From contig NZ_JYIV01000026.1 in assembly GCF_000956405.1 (NCBI RefSeq), positions 186,001-250,000 on the forward strand: a stretch of DNA of 64,000 nucleotides, given 5' to 3'. Each line of letters opens with the position of its first letter. The stretch's first letter is position 1. The stretch comes from Microbacterium oxydans. GTDB taxonomy: Bacteria > Actinomycetota > Actinomycetes > Actinomycetales > Microbacteriaceae. This document shows, piece by piece, positions 56,900-64,000 of this stretch. A model generated the notes under the pieces. It searched no databases. It was not told where the DNA came from and was given only the letters and a program-made list of their open reading frames with translations. Position numbers and translations under genes: made by a program.

Positions 56900-56965
56900 C
56901 GAGCGCGCGCAGTCGGGGCCCCACCGCAGAAGTCGTGCGGGGCACCCGGTGCGAGAATTGACAGC

Positions 56966-58543
56966 ATGAGCCCTGAGTCCTCGTCCGCTGAGCCCTTCGA
57001 CCTCGCCGCCCGCGCGGCCGAGAAGCACGTGGTCGTCGTCGGCGGGGGTATCGGAGGACTCGTCGCCGCACGCGAATGCGCCAAGGTCGGGATGCGCGTC
57101 ACCGTCCTCGAAGCCGAGGAGGAGCTGGGGGGCGCGATCCGGCGGGTCGACCTCGACGGGGTCACGGTCGATGCCGGGGCGGAGAGCTATGCCACCAGGG
57201 GTGGCCTCGTCCGCGCCCTCGTCGAGGAACTCGACCTCACGGACCGCATCGTGGTTCCGCAGGCGGGTGGCGCGTGGCTCGCCGGCATCCCCGGCGTGAG
57301 AGCCGCGCCGCTTCCCGCCGGCGGCATCCTCGGCATCCCGGCGAATCCGTTCCAGCCGGACGTCCGTCGCATCATCGGATGGTCGGGCGTCTGGCGCGCA
57401 TACCTCGATCGGGTGCGTCCCCCGCTGACGATCGGCCACCAGCTCAGCCTCGGAAAGCTCGTCGCCTCGCGCATGGGAGCGAAGGTACGGGATCGACTCG
57501 TCGCCCCGGTGACGACGGGCGTCTACTCCGCGTCTCCCGACGACGTCGACATCGATGTCGCGGCCCCAGGTCTGAATGCGGCCTTGACCAGGGTCGGCTC
57601 CCTCTCCGGGGCCGTGCAGACCCTTCGCGACGAAGCGTCGGCGAAAGTTGCAGCGAAAGCCCCGGAGGTCGACGGCACCGCGCCGACCGTGGCGAAGACC
57701 CCTGGGGCCGCGGTCGAGGGTCTCTCCGGAGGGATGAGCACCCTCGTCGACGCGCTCGCGGCCGATCTGGTGCGCCTCGACGCCGAGGTACGAACGGGGG
57801 TGCGGGTGCGCGGTCTTCGCCGGACGGGTGCGACGTGGTCTGTCGAGGCTGAGGTCGCGCCGGATGTGCAGCATGAGGGCGACACGGTGCTCGAGGGCGA
57901 TGTCGTAGTGGAGTCCGTGGCTCCGCAGATCGAGCAGCTCGACGCCGACGCCATCATCATCGCGACGTCCGAGTCCGCGGCACGAGGCCTCCTCTCCTCG
58001 GTGATCCCCGCCCTCCAGGACACGGAGGCTGCGGTGTCGCCGGAGATCGAGATCGTCACGCTGCTGCTCGACGCACCGGAGATCGCGTCCGCGCCTCGGG
58101 GCACCGGAGTCCTCACCGTTCCGGGGAGTCACACCGCCAAAGCCCTGACCCACTCGACCGCGAAGTGGGGCTGGGTGAGCGCCGCAGCCGGGCCCCGACA
58201 GATCGTCCGCGTGTCCTTCGGAGCACAGGGTGAGCCGGCTGCCACTGCAGGACTGAGCGACGAAGCGGCCGCAGCACTGGCACGGAGTGAGGCTGCTGCC
58301 CTGCTCGGAGTCTCCATCGCCCCCGAAGCCGTGATCGCCTCCCATCGAGGTCGGTTCGTCCAGTCGCAGCCCGCCTCGATCATCGGCTCCGGTGAGCGGC
58401 GCACCGCAGCGCGCACGGCGATCCACGCGGTGCCGGGCGTGGCCGTGGTGGGCGCCTGGCTCGCGGGAACCGGGCTCGCCCAGGTGATCCCGGATGCGCG
58501 CGATGAGGCCGACCGCCTCCGCCGCGCCCTGCTGTGGGACTGA
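56966..58543 (+). CDS. hemG: HemY-type protoporphyrinogen/coproporphyrinogen oxidase
   Basis: A 525-residue FAD enzyme. The dinucleotide motif VVVVGGGIGGLVAARECAKVG is at residues 22-42, followed by EAEEELGGAIRRVDLDG, a hallmark of the family, and LSGGMSTLVDAL (about 253-264). The C-terminal FAD motif is GVAVVGAWLAGTGLAQVI. In Actinobacteria the HemY-type enzyme oxidises coproporphyrinogen III to coproporphyrin III (CgoX), and HemQ, encoded below, fits that route. The C-terminal half has acidic insertions (residues 290-320). Its start lies just after a weak GAGAAT -10. Confidence 0.92.
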   Translation: MSPESSSAEPFDLAARAAEKHVVVVGGGIGGLVAARECAKVGMRVTVLEAEEELGGAIRRVDLDGVTVDAGAESYATRGGLVRALVEELDLTDRIVVPQAGGAWLAGIPGVRAAPLPAGGILGIPANPFQPDVRRIIGWSGVWRAYLDRVRPPLTIGHQLSLGKLVASRMGAKVRDRLVAPVTTGVYSASPDDVDIDVAAPGLNAALTRVGSLSGAVQTLRDEASAKVAAKAPEVDGTAPTVAKTPGAAVEGLSGGMSTLVDALAADLVRLDAEVRTGVRVRGLRRTGATWSVEAEVAPDVQHEGDTVLEGDVVVESVAPQIEQLDADAIIIATSESAARGLLSSVIPALQDTEAAVSPEIEIVTLLLDAPEIASAPRGTGVLTVPGSHTAKALTHSTAKWGWVSAAAGPRQIVRVSFGAQGEPAATAGLSDEAAAALARSEAAALLGVSIAPEAVIASHRGRFVQSQPASIIGSGERRTAARTAIHAVPGVAVVGAWLAGTGLAQVIPDARDEADRLRRALLWD

Positions 58544-58589
58544 GGACCATGACGGACGGAGCGCTCCGTGTCAACCCTCTGACCCATAG

Positions 58590-58605
58590 ATGCCGAAATC
58601 GGCAT
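58590..58605. terminator. Short palindrome after the hemG stop
   Basis: ATGCCGA-AA-TCGGCAT lies 47 bases after hemG and ten bases before a TACGCT -10 element. It may end the hemG transcript or act as an operator for the next gene; without a U-tract neither can be preferred. Confidence 0.35.
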
Positions 58606-58613
58606 ACGGGGGT

Positions 58614-58619
58614 TACGCT
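58614..58619 (+). promoter_or_regulatory. -10 element (TACGCT) of the small membrane-protein cluster
   Basis: TACGCT, 89 bases before ATG 58708; the gene has a GGTGAGGAG ribosome site, so a normal leader of about 80 bases is expected. Confidence 0.35.
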
Positions 58620-58707
58620 GGGTACCTGGCCGCGGGGTGCGAGAGCCTGCGACCGATCCCAACCGGGCGAATCTGGCCGGACTACCGGAACAAGGTGAGG
58701 AGACCCC

Positions 58708-59154
58708 ATGAAGGGCAAGATCGGACTCGTCGTCGGACTCGGTGTGGGCTACGTCCTCGGCACCCGTGCCGGACGTGAGCGCTACGAGCAGATCAAGACG
58801 CAGTGGCTCAAGGTGTGGCACCTCGATCCCGTGCAGGAGCAGGTCACCAAGGTCAAGGGCTTCGTCGGCGACAAGGCCGCAGCCGTCCCCGGTGCGATCT
58901 GGACCGGTGTCGTGAAGGTCGCGAAGTCGGTCAGCGGCTCCGGCACGCCTGGTCAGCGACTCGACTCCGCGATCGCCACCGGTCGTGAGGCCGCAGAGGA
59001 CCTCGCCGAGGCGACGGAGGAAGCGGTCGAGGCCGCCAAGGCCACCGCGTCGTCGGCCAAGTCGTCGTCGACGACCTCCACCAAGACAGCTGTCAAGAAG
59101 CCGGCAGCCAAGAAGCCCGCCGCGAAGTCGGCTCCCAAGAAGACCGGCGCCTGA
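58708..59154 (+). CDS. YtxH-like membrane-anchored protein with Lys/Ala-rich tail
   Basis: A 148-residue protein. The N-terminus MKGKIGLVVGLGVGYVLGTRAGRERYEQI is the glycine-zipper membrane segment of YtxH-like proteins. The middle is amphipathic helix (EDLAEATEEAVEAAKATASS). The tail of about 35 residues is Lys/Ala/Pro-rich (KKPAAKKPAAKSAPKK), resembling histone H1-like or wall-binding tails. GGTGAGGAG precedes the ATG. First of three small membrane-protein genes inserted in the haem cluster. Confidence 0.8.
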   Translation: MKGKIGLVVGLGVGYVLGTRAGRERYEQIKTQWLKVWHLDPVQEQVTKVKGFVGDKAAAVPGAIWTGVVKVAKSVSGSGTPGQRLDSAIATGREAAEDLAEATEEAVEAAKATASSAKSSSTTSTKTAVKKPAAKKPAAKSAPKKTGA

Positions 59155-59155
59155 C

Positions 59156-59563
59156 ATGCCCCGCGGATACCGTGATCGCGCCGACGACGGTCTGCTGACT
59201 CTCCTCGGGGATCTGCCCGAACTCGTCACGAACCTGGTCAAGGCCGAGATCGACGCCGCGAAGGCGTGGATCTCGCGCACCGCGAAGGACGCCGGCATCG
59301 GTTCCGTGTGGTTCCTCGTCGCGCTGTTCTTCCTGTTCTGGGCTGTGCCCGTGATCCTGGTCTTCGCGATCGCAGGTCTGTCGTCGTGGTGGCCCGTGTG
59401 GCTGTCGGCGATCGCGGTGTTCGGCATCCTGATCCTCGCGGTGCTGCTGTTCGCGCTGCTGGGGATCCTCAAGTTCCGCAAGGTGCTCGCGCGCCAGAAC
59501 CCGGCGCAGGCCGTGGCTGAAGACATCCGAATCGTGAAGGAGGCCGGCGATGACGAGTTCTGA
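59156..59563 (+). CDS. Phage-holin-like/actinobacterial Holin-X family membrane protein
   Basis: A 135-residue protein. An amphipathic N-terminal helix (LLTLLGDLPELVTNLVKAEIDAAKAWIS) is followed by two membrane helices (about 47-75 and 80-107), as in DUF1469/Holin-X proteins. Despite the name, members are chromosomal envelope proteins, not lysis holins, and no phage genes are near. ATG 59156 is one base after the YtxH-like stop region; its 3' end overlaps the next gene by 14 bases. Confidence 0.82.
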   Translation: MPRGYRDRADDGLLTLLGDLPELVTNLVKAEIDAAKAWISRTAKDAGIGSVWFLVALFFLFWAVPVILVFAIAGLSSWWPVWLSAIAVFGILILAVLLFALLGILKFRKVLARQNPAQAVAEDIRIVKEAGDDEF

Positions 59564-59822
59564 GTCGCTGCCGCGCACCGCCGTCCCCGGCGGGATCGTC
59601 GACCCGGTCGCCTCGGCCCGTGCCGAGCTGAAGGCTGCCCTGGCCGCGATCGAGATCAAGGGGAACATCCCGCGCCGCGTCGAGAAGGCGTCGACGCGTG
59701 CCGTCGCCAGGGCGAGAGTGTTCGCCGACCGCAACCCGATCGGGGCGATCGCCGCCACGGTCGGCATCGCGGCGGCGGTCGGGGGCGCGGTCTGGGCGAT
59801 CGCGCGCTTCATCTCGCGCTGA
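59550..59822 (+). CDS. Small membrane-anchored protein (DUF3618-like arrangement)
   Basis: A 90-residue protein. The N-terminal half is an amphipathic helix, ARAELKAALAAIEIKGNIPRRVEKASTRAVARARVF. A C-terminal membrane helix (RNPIGAIAATVGIAAAVGGAVWAIARF) follows the motif RNP. This order, YtxH-like, Holin-X-like then DUF3618-like, recurs in envelope-stress operons of actinobacteria. Overlaps the preceding gene by 14 bases, with GAAGGAGG as ribosome site inside it. Confidence 0.72.
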   Translation: MTSSESLPRTAVPGGIVDPVASARAELKAALAAIEIKGNIPRRVEKASTRAVARARVFADRNPIGAIAATVGIAAAVGGAVWAIARFISR

Positions 59823-59888
59823 GACGCGGCATTCCAGGATGACGCGATGTGCCCTCCGGGGTGATTAGCGGCTCCTGCGTAAACGAGG

Positions 59889-59894
59889 CAGACT
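59889..59894 (+). promoter_or_regulatory. -10-like element (CAGACT) of hemQ
   Basis: CAGACT lies seven bases before ATG 59902; GGGGAG in the gap may also act as a ribosome site. Confidence 0.35.
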
Positions 59895-59901
59895 GGGGAG
59901 C

Positions 59902-60582
59902 ATGATGTCCGAAGAGCGCGATGAGAACCCGTCCGGCTTCACCCTCTGGGCTGTCTGGCGACGAAACCCCGACGTCCCGGTGACGGAGAACGACTCGACC
60001 GAGCTCGAGACGATCGTCTCCTACATCGAGGACTCGGGTGTGACCGTCCGCGGCTTCTATGACGTCTCCGGTCTCAAGGCCGACGCCGACCTCATGGTGT
60101 GGCTGCACGGCGACACGGCCGAGGAGCTGCAGAAGGCGCTGCGTCGCCTGCGTCGCACCGAGTTGCTGCGCTCCCTCCTCCCGGTGTGGAACGTGATGGG
60201 AGTGCACCGCGACGCCGAGTTCAACCGTTCGCATGTGCCGGGCTTCCTCCGTGGCATCGACCCCAAGGACTGGCTCTGCCTCTACCCGTTCGTGCGCACG
60301 CCGGAGTGGTACCTCGCCCCGGAGGAGGAGCGTCGCACCATGCTCGCCGACCACGGGCGCAAGGGCGCGGCGTTCAAGGGCGTGCTCGCCAACACGGTTG
60401 CCTCCTTCGCGCTCGGCGACTACGAGTGGCTGCTTCCGCTCGAGGCCGACGAACTCACCGATCTCGTCGACATGATGCGCGACCTCCGCTACACCGACGC
60501 ACGCCTGTACGTGAAGGAGGAGGTGCCCTTCTACACGGGGCGCAGGCTCCGGTTCGACGAGATCGCGGACGTCCTCCAGTAA
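59902..60582 (+). CDS. hemQ: Coproheme decarboxylase / hydrogen peroxide-dependent haem synthase
   Basis: A 226-residue chlorite-dismutase-fold enzyme (ChdC/HemQ) that turns coprohaem into haem b by two peroxide-driven decarboxylations, the last step of the coproporphyrin route. Visible are TLWAVWRRNPDVP, the catalytic Tyr128 in LCLYPFVRTPEWY and the proximal haem His151 in LADHGRKGAAFK. The distal Arg of true chlorite dismutases is not indicated, and the context is haem synthesis. Five bases before hemC. Confidence 0.94.
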   Translation: MMSEERDENPSGFTLWAVWRRNPDVPVTENDSTELETIVSYIEDSGVTVRGFYDVSGLKADADLMVWLHGDTAEELQKALRRLRRTELLRSLLPVWNVMGVHRDAEFNRSHVPGFLRGIDPKDWLCLYPFVRTPEWYLAPEEERRTMLADHGRKGAAFKGVLANTVASFALGDYEWLLPLEADELTDLVDMMRDLRYTDARLYVKEEVPFYTGRRLRFDEIADVLQ

Positions 60583-60586
60583 GCCC

Positions 60587-61582
60587 ATGAGCACGCCCAT
60601 CCGTCTCGGTACCCGTCGCAGCGCGCTCGCGCAGGCGCAGTCGGGTCATGTCGCCACGGCTCTCGAGAAGCTGTCGGGGCGCCGGGTCGAACTCGTCCCG
60701 ATCACCAGCGAAGGCGACACCAACCGCGCGTCTCTCTCTGAGATCGGCGGTCAGGGGATCTTCGCCACGCGCCTTCGTGAGGCGCTGTTCGCCGGGGAGT
60801 GCGATTTCCTCGTGCACTCGCTGAAGGATCTCCCCACCGCGATCCCCGACGGCCTCGTGATCGCGGCGACGCCGACGCGCGAAGACCCGCGTGACGTGGT
60901 CCTCACCCGAGACGGCACGCCACTGCACGAGCTCCGTTCCGGGAGCACGGTCGGCACCGGCTCGCCGCGACGCATCGCCCAGGTGCACCGGCGAGCGCCC
61001 GGCGCCGAGGTGGTCGACATCCGTGGGAACGTCGACTCCCGTCTCGCCAGGGTCGCCTCCGGCGAGCTGGACGCGGTGATCCTCGCGGCAGCAGGCCTCT
61101 CGAGGCTCGACGCGAAGTCGCCGCTCCGACGTGAGGAGCTCGGGCTCGCAGAGTGGCCCACCGCTCCGGGGCAGGGTTCGCTCGCGGTCGAGACCCGTGC
61201 GGATGCTCCGGAGGAGCTGCTCACGGCGCTGTCCGCACTCGACGACGCCGACACGCGTCTGGCCATCACCGTCGAGCGCGCGATCCTGCAGGGACTGGAC
61301 GCCGGGTGTCAGGCTCCGATGGCCGCGCATGCCGTCGTCGACGGCGCCTCGATCCGCGTCAGGACGGTCGTGTACGCCGCGGACGGGGGTCGTCGGATCG
61401 GCCTCGACGTCACGGAAGACCTGAACGGGGAGTATATTCGTCGGAACGGCAGTGGCAATGGAGCGGATGCTGCCGATGGTGCAGACCCGATGCACGCAGC
61501 GCGCGAGCTCGGGTTCGCTGTTGCCCGTCGGCTGCTCGATCAAGGGGCGGCCGGCCTCGTATCCCGAGAGCAATCCTCATGA
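60587..61582 (+). CDS. hemC: Hydroxymethylbilane synthase (porphobilinogen deaminase)
   Basis: A 331-residue enzyme that joins four porphobilinogens into hydroxymethylbilane. Motifs: IRLGTRRSALAQAQSGHVA, VHSLKDLPTAIPDGL (catalytic Asp region), VGTGSPRRIAQ, and the dipyrromethane cofactor Cys241 in GLDAGCQAPMAAHA. The C-terminal domain holds a low-complexity insertion, NGSGNGADAADGADPM (about 287-302), not usual for the family. Its stop overlaps hemD by four bases. Confidence 0.97.
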   Translation: MSTPIRLGTRRSALAQAQSGHVATALEKLSGRRVELVPITSEGDTNRASLSEIGGQGIFATRLREALFAGECDFLVHSLKDLPTAIPDGLVIAATPTREDPRDVVLTRDGTPLHELRSGSTVGTGSPRRIAQVHRRAPGAEVVDIRGNVDSRLARVASGELDAVILAAAGLSRLDAKSPLRREELGLAEWPTAPGQGSLAVETRADAPEELLTALSALDDADTRLAITVERAILQGLDAGCQAPMAAHAVVDGASIRVRTVVYAADGGRRIGLDVTEDLNGEYIRRNGSGNGADAADGADPMHAARELGFAVARRLLDQGAAGLVSREQSS

Positions 61583-62376
61583 CCACTTCCGAAATCAAGC
61601 AGGACCGACCGCTGGACGGCTGGCGCATCCTCGTGCCCCGTGGCGGGCCCTGGGGCGACAGCGTCGCCGCGAGCCTGCGTGCGCTGGGCGCGGTGCCCGT
61701 CGTCGCCCCGCTCATCAACTTCGCCCCGACGACCGACCAGGCGACACTCGACACCGCGTTGGCGCAGCTGGCCGCCGGGGAGTTCGACTGGCTGACGGTC
61801 ACGAGCGCCACCACCGTCGACGTGCTCTTCGCCCATCGTGCTGTCGTTCCACGGTCGACCAAGATCGCCGCCGTGGGGGAGACGACTGCCGCGGCGCTGC
61901 AGGCCGTCGGATACGAGGTCGCGCTGGTGCCGGAGCAGGACAACTCGGCGGAGGGGATGGCGCAGCAGCTCATCTCGCTCGAGAAGGAGCCGCGACGCAT
62001 TCTCGCCCTCCGCAGCGAGATCGCGAAGCCCGTGCTCAGCCGACTGCTCTCCGAAGCCGGCCATGACGTTCATGGTGTCGTCGCCTATCGCACGGTCGGC
62101 GTGCCGGTCACGGAGCGGATCCGCCGCGATGTGGAGAACGGACGGATCAACGCGATCCTGATCACCAGCGGTTCGGTCGCAGAGCAGGTGCGCGAGCAGT
62201 TCCCGGAGATCCCCGACGACACGCTCCTTGCGGCCATCGGACCCCGCACCGCGAACGATGCACAGCGCGCGGGTCTCCCGGTGTCGGTGGTGGCGGACCG
62301 TCAGACGATCGACGCCCTGATCGAGGCCGTGTCGCATTTCACCCTTCCGCATTCGGCCGACGAGTTCGCGCCGTGA
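61579..62376 (+). CDS. hemD: Uroporphyrinogen-III synthase
   Basis: A 265-residue HEM4-family enzyme that closes and inverts ring D of hydroxymethylbilane. Weakly conserved as usual; seen are [53 protein letters not shown] and [15 protein letters not shown]. It is the stand-alone form, not fused to a methyltransferase. ATG 61579 overlaps the hemC stop and its own stop overlaps the hemB GTG, giving a coupled hemC-hemD-hemB unit. Confidence 0.93.
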   Translation: MTTSEIKQDRPLDGWRILVPRGGPWGDSVAASLRALGAVPVVAPLINFAPTTDQATLDTALAQLAAGEFDWLTVTSATTVDVLFAHRAVVPRSTKIAAVGETTAAALQAVGYEVALVPEQDNSAEGMAQQLISLEKEPRRILALRSEIAKPVLSRLLSEAGHDVHGVVAYRTVGVPVTERIRRDVENGRINAILITSGSVAEQVREQFPEIPDDTLLAAIGPRTANDAQRAGLPVSVVADRQTIDALIEAVSHFTLPHSADEFAP

Positions 62377-63350
62377 GCTTCCCCGAGGTTCGACTGAGAC
62401 GGCTGCGGCAGTCTCGTGCGGTCCGCGACCTGGTGCGCGAGACCTCGCTGCAGCCGGGACAGCTCGTGCTTCCGCTGTTCGTGCGCGAGGGAATCACGGA
62501 GCCGGTGCAGATCGGGTCGATGCCCGGTGTCGCTCAGCATTCCCTCGATTCGCTGCGTGCGGCGGCCGTCGAGGCTGCGCAGGCGGGGGTCGGCGGTGTG
62601 ATGCTGTTCGGCGTCCCCGAGGTGCGTGACGCCCTCGGCTCGGGAGCCGACGATCCGCGCGGGATCCTCAACGTCGCCACCGAGGCGCTGACGGCAGAGG
62701 TCGGCGACGCGCTCGTCGTGCAGACCGATCTGTGTCTCGATGAGTTCACCGATCACGGACACTGCGGCGTGCTGGCGGGCGACGGCTCCGTGGACAACGA
62801 CGCGACGCTCGAACGGTACACCTCGATGGCGCTCGCTCAGGCCCGCGCGGGGTCGCAGCTGCTCGGGCTGTCCGGAATGATGGACGGCCAGGTCGCCGTG
62901 ATCCGTAGGGCGCTCGACAGCGAGGGCTTCACGGACACGCTCCTGCTGGCCTATGCCGCGAAGTACGCGAGCGCGTTCTACGGACCCTTCAGGGAAGCCG
63001 TGGACTCTCAGCTCAAGGGTGACCGCCGCACGTACCAGCTCGACCCCGGCAATCGCCGCGAGGGTGTGCGCGAGGCGGTGGTGGACGAGGCCGAGGGTGC
63101 GGACATCGTCATGGTGAAGCCCGCCATGGCCTTCCTCGATGTGCTGCGCGAGGTGCGCGACACCGTGAGTATTCCGGTGTGGGCATACCAGGTCTCTGGG
63201 GAGTACGCGATGATCGAGGCTGCCGGGGCGAACGGCTGGATCGATCGTCGCGCGGCCATCCTCGAGTCCCTTCTCTCCATCCGCCGCGCCGGTGCGGATG
63301 CGGTGCTCACGTACTGGGCGACCGAAGCGGCCCGCTGGCTGCGCGACTGA
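62373..63350 (+). CDS. hemB: Delta-aminolevulinic acid dehydratase (porphobilinogen synthase)
   Basis: A 325-residue enzyme that condenses two aminolevulinates to porphobilinogen. Substrate-binding lysines are K197 ([16 protein letters not shown]) and K249 ([12 protein letters not shown]). The metal-site segment reads [14 protein letters not shown]: relative to the zinc type (CxC...C), the middle cysteine is Asp, the mixed form found in many actinobacteria. GTG 62373 overlaps the hemD stop. Confidence 0.97.
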   Translation: MSFPEVRLRRLRQSRAVRDLVRETSLQPGQLVLPLFVREGITEPVQIGSMPGVAQHSLDSLRAAAVEAAQAGVGGVMLFGVPEVRDALGSGADDPRGILNVATEALTAEVGDALVVQTDLCLDEFTDHGHCGVLAGDGSVDNDATLERYTSMALAQARAGSQLLGLSGMMDGQVAVIRRALDSEGFTDTLLLAYAAKYASAFYGPFREAVDSQLKGDRRTYQLDPGNRREGVREAVVDEAEGADIVMVKPAMAFLDVLREVRDTVSIPVWAYQVSGEYAMIEAAGANGWIDRRAAILESLLSIRRAGADAVLTYWATEAARWLRD

Positions 63351-63371
63351 TTCACCGAGGAGCAATTCTTC

Positions 63372-64000
63372 ATGACCGACCGTAACGACGACCTGTTCTC
63401 CGCTGCCCGCGCGGTCATCCCCGGTGGAGTCAACTCGCCGGTTCGCGCGTACGGCTCGGTGGGCGGGACGCCGCGGTTCCTCGCCTCGGCGAAGGGGGCG
63501 AAGGTCACGGATGCTGCCGGCCGCGAGTACGTCGACCTCGTCGCGTCGTGGGGTCCTGCGCTGCTGGGGCACGCCCACCCGGAGATCGTCGCCGCGGTGC
63601 AGGAGGCCGCTTCCCGGGGTCTGTCGTTCGGCGCTCCGACGGAGGGTGAGGTCGAGCTCGCCGCGGTGATCGCCGACCGGGTGCGGTTCGGTGACATCCG
63701 CCCTGTCGAACGTGTTCGTCTGGTCTCCACGGGTACTGAGGCGACCATGACCGCGATCCGTCTCGCGCGGGGTGCCACGGGCCGTGATCTGCTGGTGAAG
63801 TTCGCCGGGCACTATCACGGGCATTCCGATGGTCTTCTCGCCGAAGCGGGCTCCGGCGTGGCGATGCTCGCGCTTCCTGGCTCGGCCGGCGTCCCGGCGC
63901 CGATCGCAGCGCAGACGCTCGTGATCGGGTACAACGATCCTGACGCGCTGGCTGCGGTTTTCGCCGAGCACGGCCAGCGCATCGCCGCGGTCATCGTGGA
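63372..64000 (+). CDS. hemL: Glutamate-1-semialdehyde 2,1-aminomutase (5' part, cut by window edge)
   Basis: First 209 residues of a PLP enzyme that converts glutamate-1-semialdehyde to aminolevulinate, the step after HemA. Seen are the N-terminal [64 protein letters not shown] (cofactor phosphate site) and [13 protein letters not shown]. The catalytic lysine lies beyond the window. It starts 21 bases after hemB and is preceded by GAGGAG. Confidence 0.97.
   Translation, partial: MTDRNDDLFSAARAVIPGGVNSPVRAYGSVGGTPRFLASAKGAKVTDAAGREYVDLVASWGPALLGHAHPEIVAAVQEAASRGLSFGAPTEGEVELAAVIADRVRFGDIRPVERVRLVSTGTEATMTAIRLARGATGRDLLVKFAGHYHGHSDGLLAEAGSGVAMLALPGSAGVPAPIAAQTLVIGYNDPDALAAVFAEHGQRIAAVIV

Noticed and set aside
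59156..59563. Prophage remnant suggested by a holin-like protein
   Set aside because: No other phage genes, integrase or att repeats. Holin-X-like proteins are ordinary chromosomal membrane proteins in actinobacteria and sit here with two other envelope genes.
1..64000. tRNA, rRNA, insertion sequences and CRISPR arrays
   Set aside because: Intergenic gaps were read for cloverleaf-like sequence, transposase reading frames, terminal repeats and spaced repeats. None was found, though a dedicated search (tRNAscan, Rfam) was not possible.

Overview
The window is very GC-rich, densely coded DNA from a high-GC Gram-positive bacterium. It looks like a member of the Microbacteriaceae, most likely Microbacterium. 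The evidence is the codon use, the many GTG starts, the coproporphyrin-type haem genes (hemA, hemE, a HemY-type oxidase, HemQ, hemC, hemD, hemB, hemL), the actinobacterial LAxTG wall-sorting signals and the abundance of apparently leaderless genes. No rRNA, tRNA, CRISPR array, insertion sequence or prophage was seen. No stretch longer than 300 bases lacks a gene; the longest, 50197-50484, looks like the regulatory leader of an ABC-F gene.

Layout. 1-3.7 kb: the start of an ABC transporter ATPase gene (cut by the window edge), a BenE-type permease, and a NarL/LuxR response regulator with its sensor kinase. A near-identical palindrome upstream of both the ABC gene and the kinase suggests they are controlled together. 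3.7-5.6 kb: a VOC protein, an HxlR regulator and a RibD/DHFR-like reductase behind overlapping palindromes. 5.7-8.4 kb: an LAxTG surface protein, a frameshifted small membrane protein and a lipoprotein. 8.5-12.4 kb: HAD phosphatase, exonuclease III, pyrE, a ROK protein and two tandem-duplicated membrane/coiled-coil proteins.

12.5-24.6 kb is the most coherent accessory system: an apparently complete muropeptide (cell-wall fragment) salvage locus. It has an RpiR/MurR regulator and an MFS permease facing a nine-gene operon: lipoprotein binding protein, two Dpp/Opp-type permeases, MurQ, AnmK, a GNAT acetyltransferase, a dipeptide epimerase, a beta-lactamase-fold hydrolase and a double ABC ATPase. 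The last eight genes are joined by 1-4 nt start/stop overlaps. The predicted flow is import of anhydro-muropeptides, release of the peptide, conversion of anhydroMurNAc to MurNAc-6-P to GlcNAc-6-P, and epimerisation of L-Ala-D-Glu.

24.7-35.7 kb: a HAD/YdeI/small membrane protein operon, an MntR-like regulator, a TetR/amidohydrolase/NhaC-type antiporter unit with a perfect 19-bp operator, MntH with two DtxR-like boxes, an SpoU methyltransferase, another coiled-coil membrane protein and a MATE exporter. 35.7-41.8 kb: DoxX and DM13-lipoprotein genes divergent from an OmpR-type two-component system, an M13 metallopeptidase, and a beta-lactamase-like protein that has lost its catalytic serine and lysine. 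41.9-47.6 kb: a hypothetical protein, a DHA2 exporter, a GNAT protein, a POT peptide transporter and glycyl-tRNA synthetase. 47.7-53.2 kb: a second LAxTG surface protein, an ABC-F ATPase with a candidate attenuator, a DUF1801 protein and an HhH-GPD protein. 53.2-64 kb: the haem cluster, interrupted by an SDR/ArsR pair and by three small membrane-protein genes. The ferrochelatase gene is not in the window.

A recurring signal is a TANNNT-type -10 hexamer, often TAGGCT or TAGCCT, six or seven bases before the start codon. More than twenty genes on both strands show it, which points to widespread leaderless transcription.
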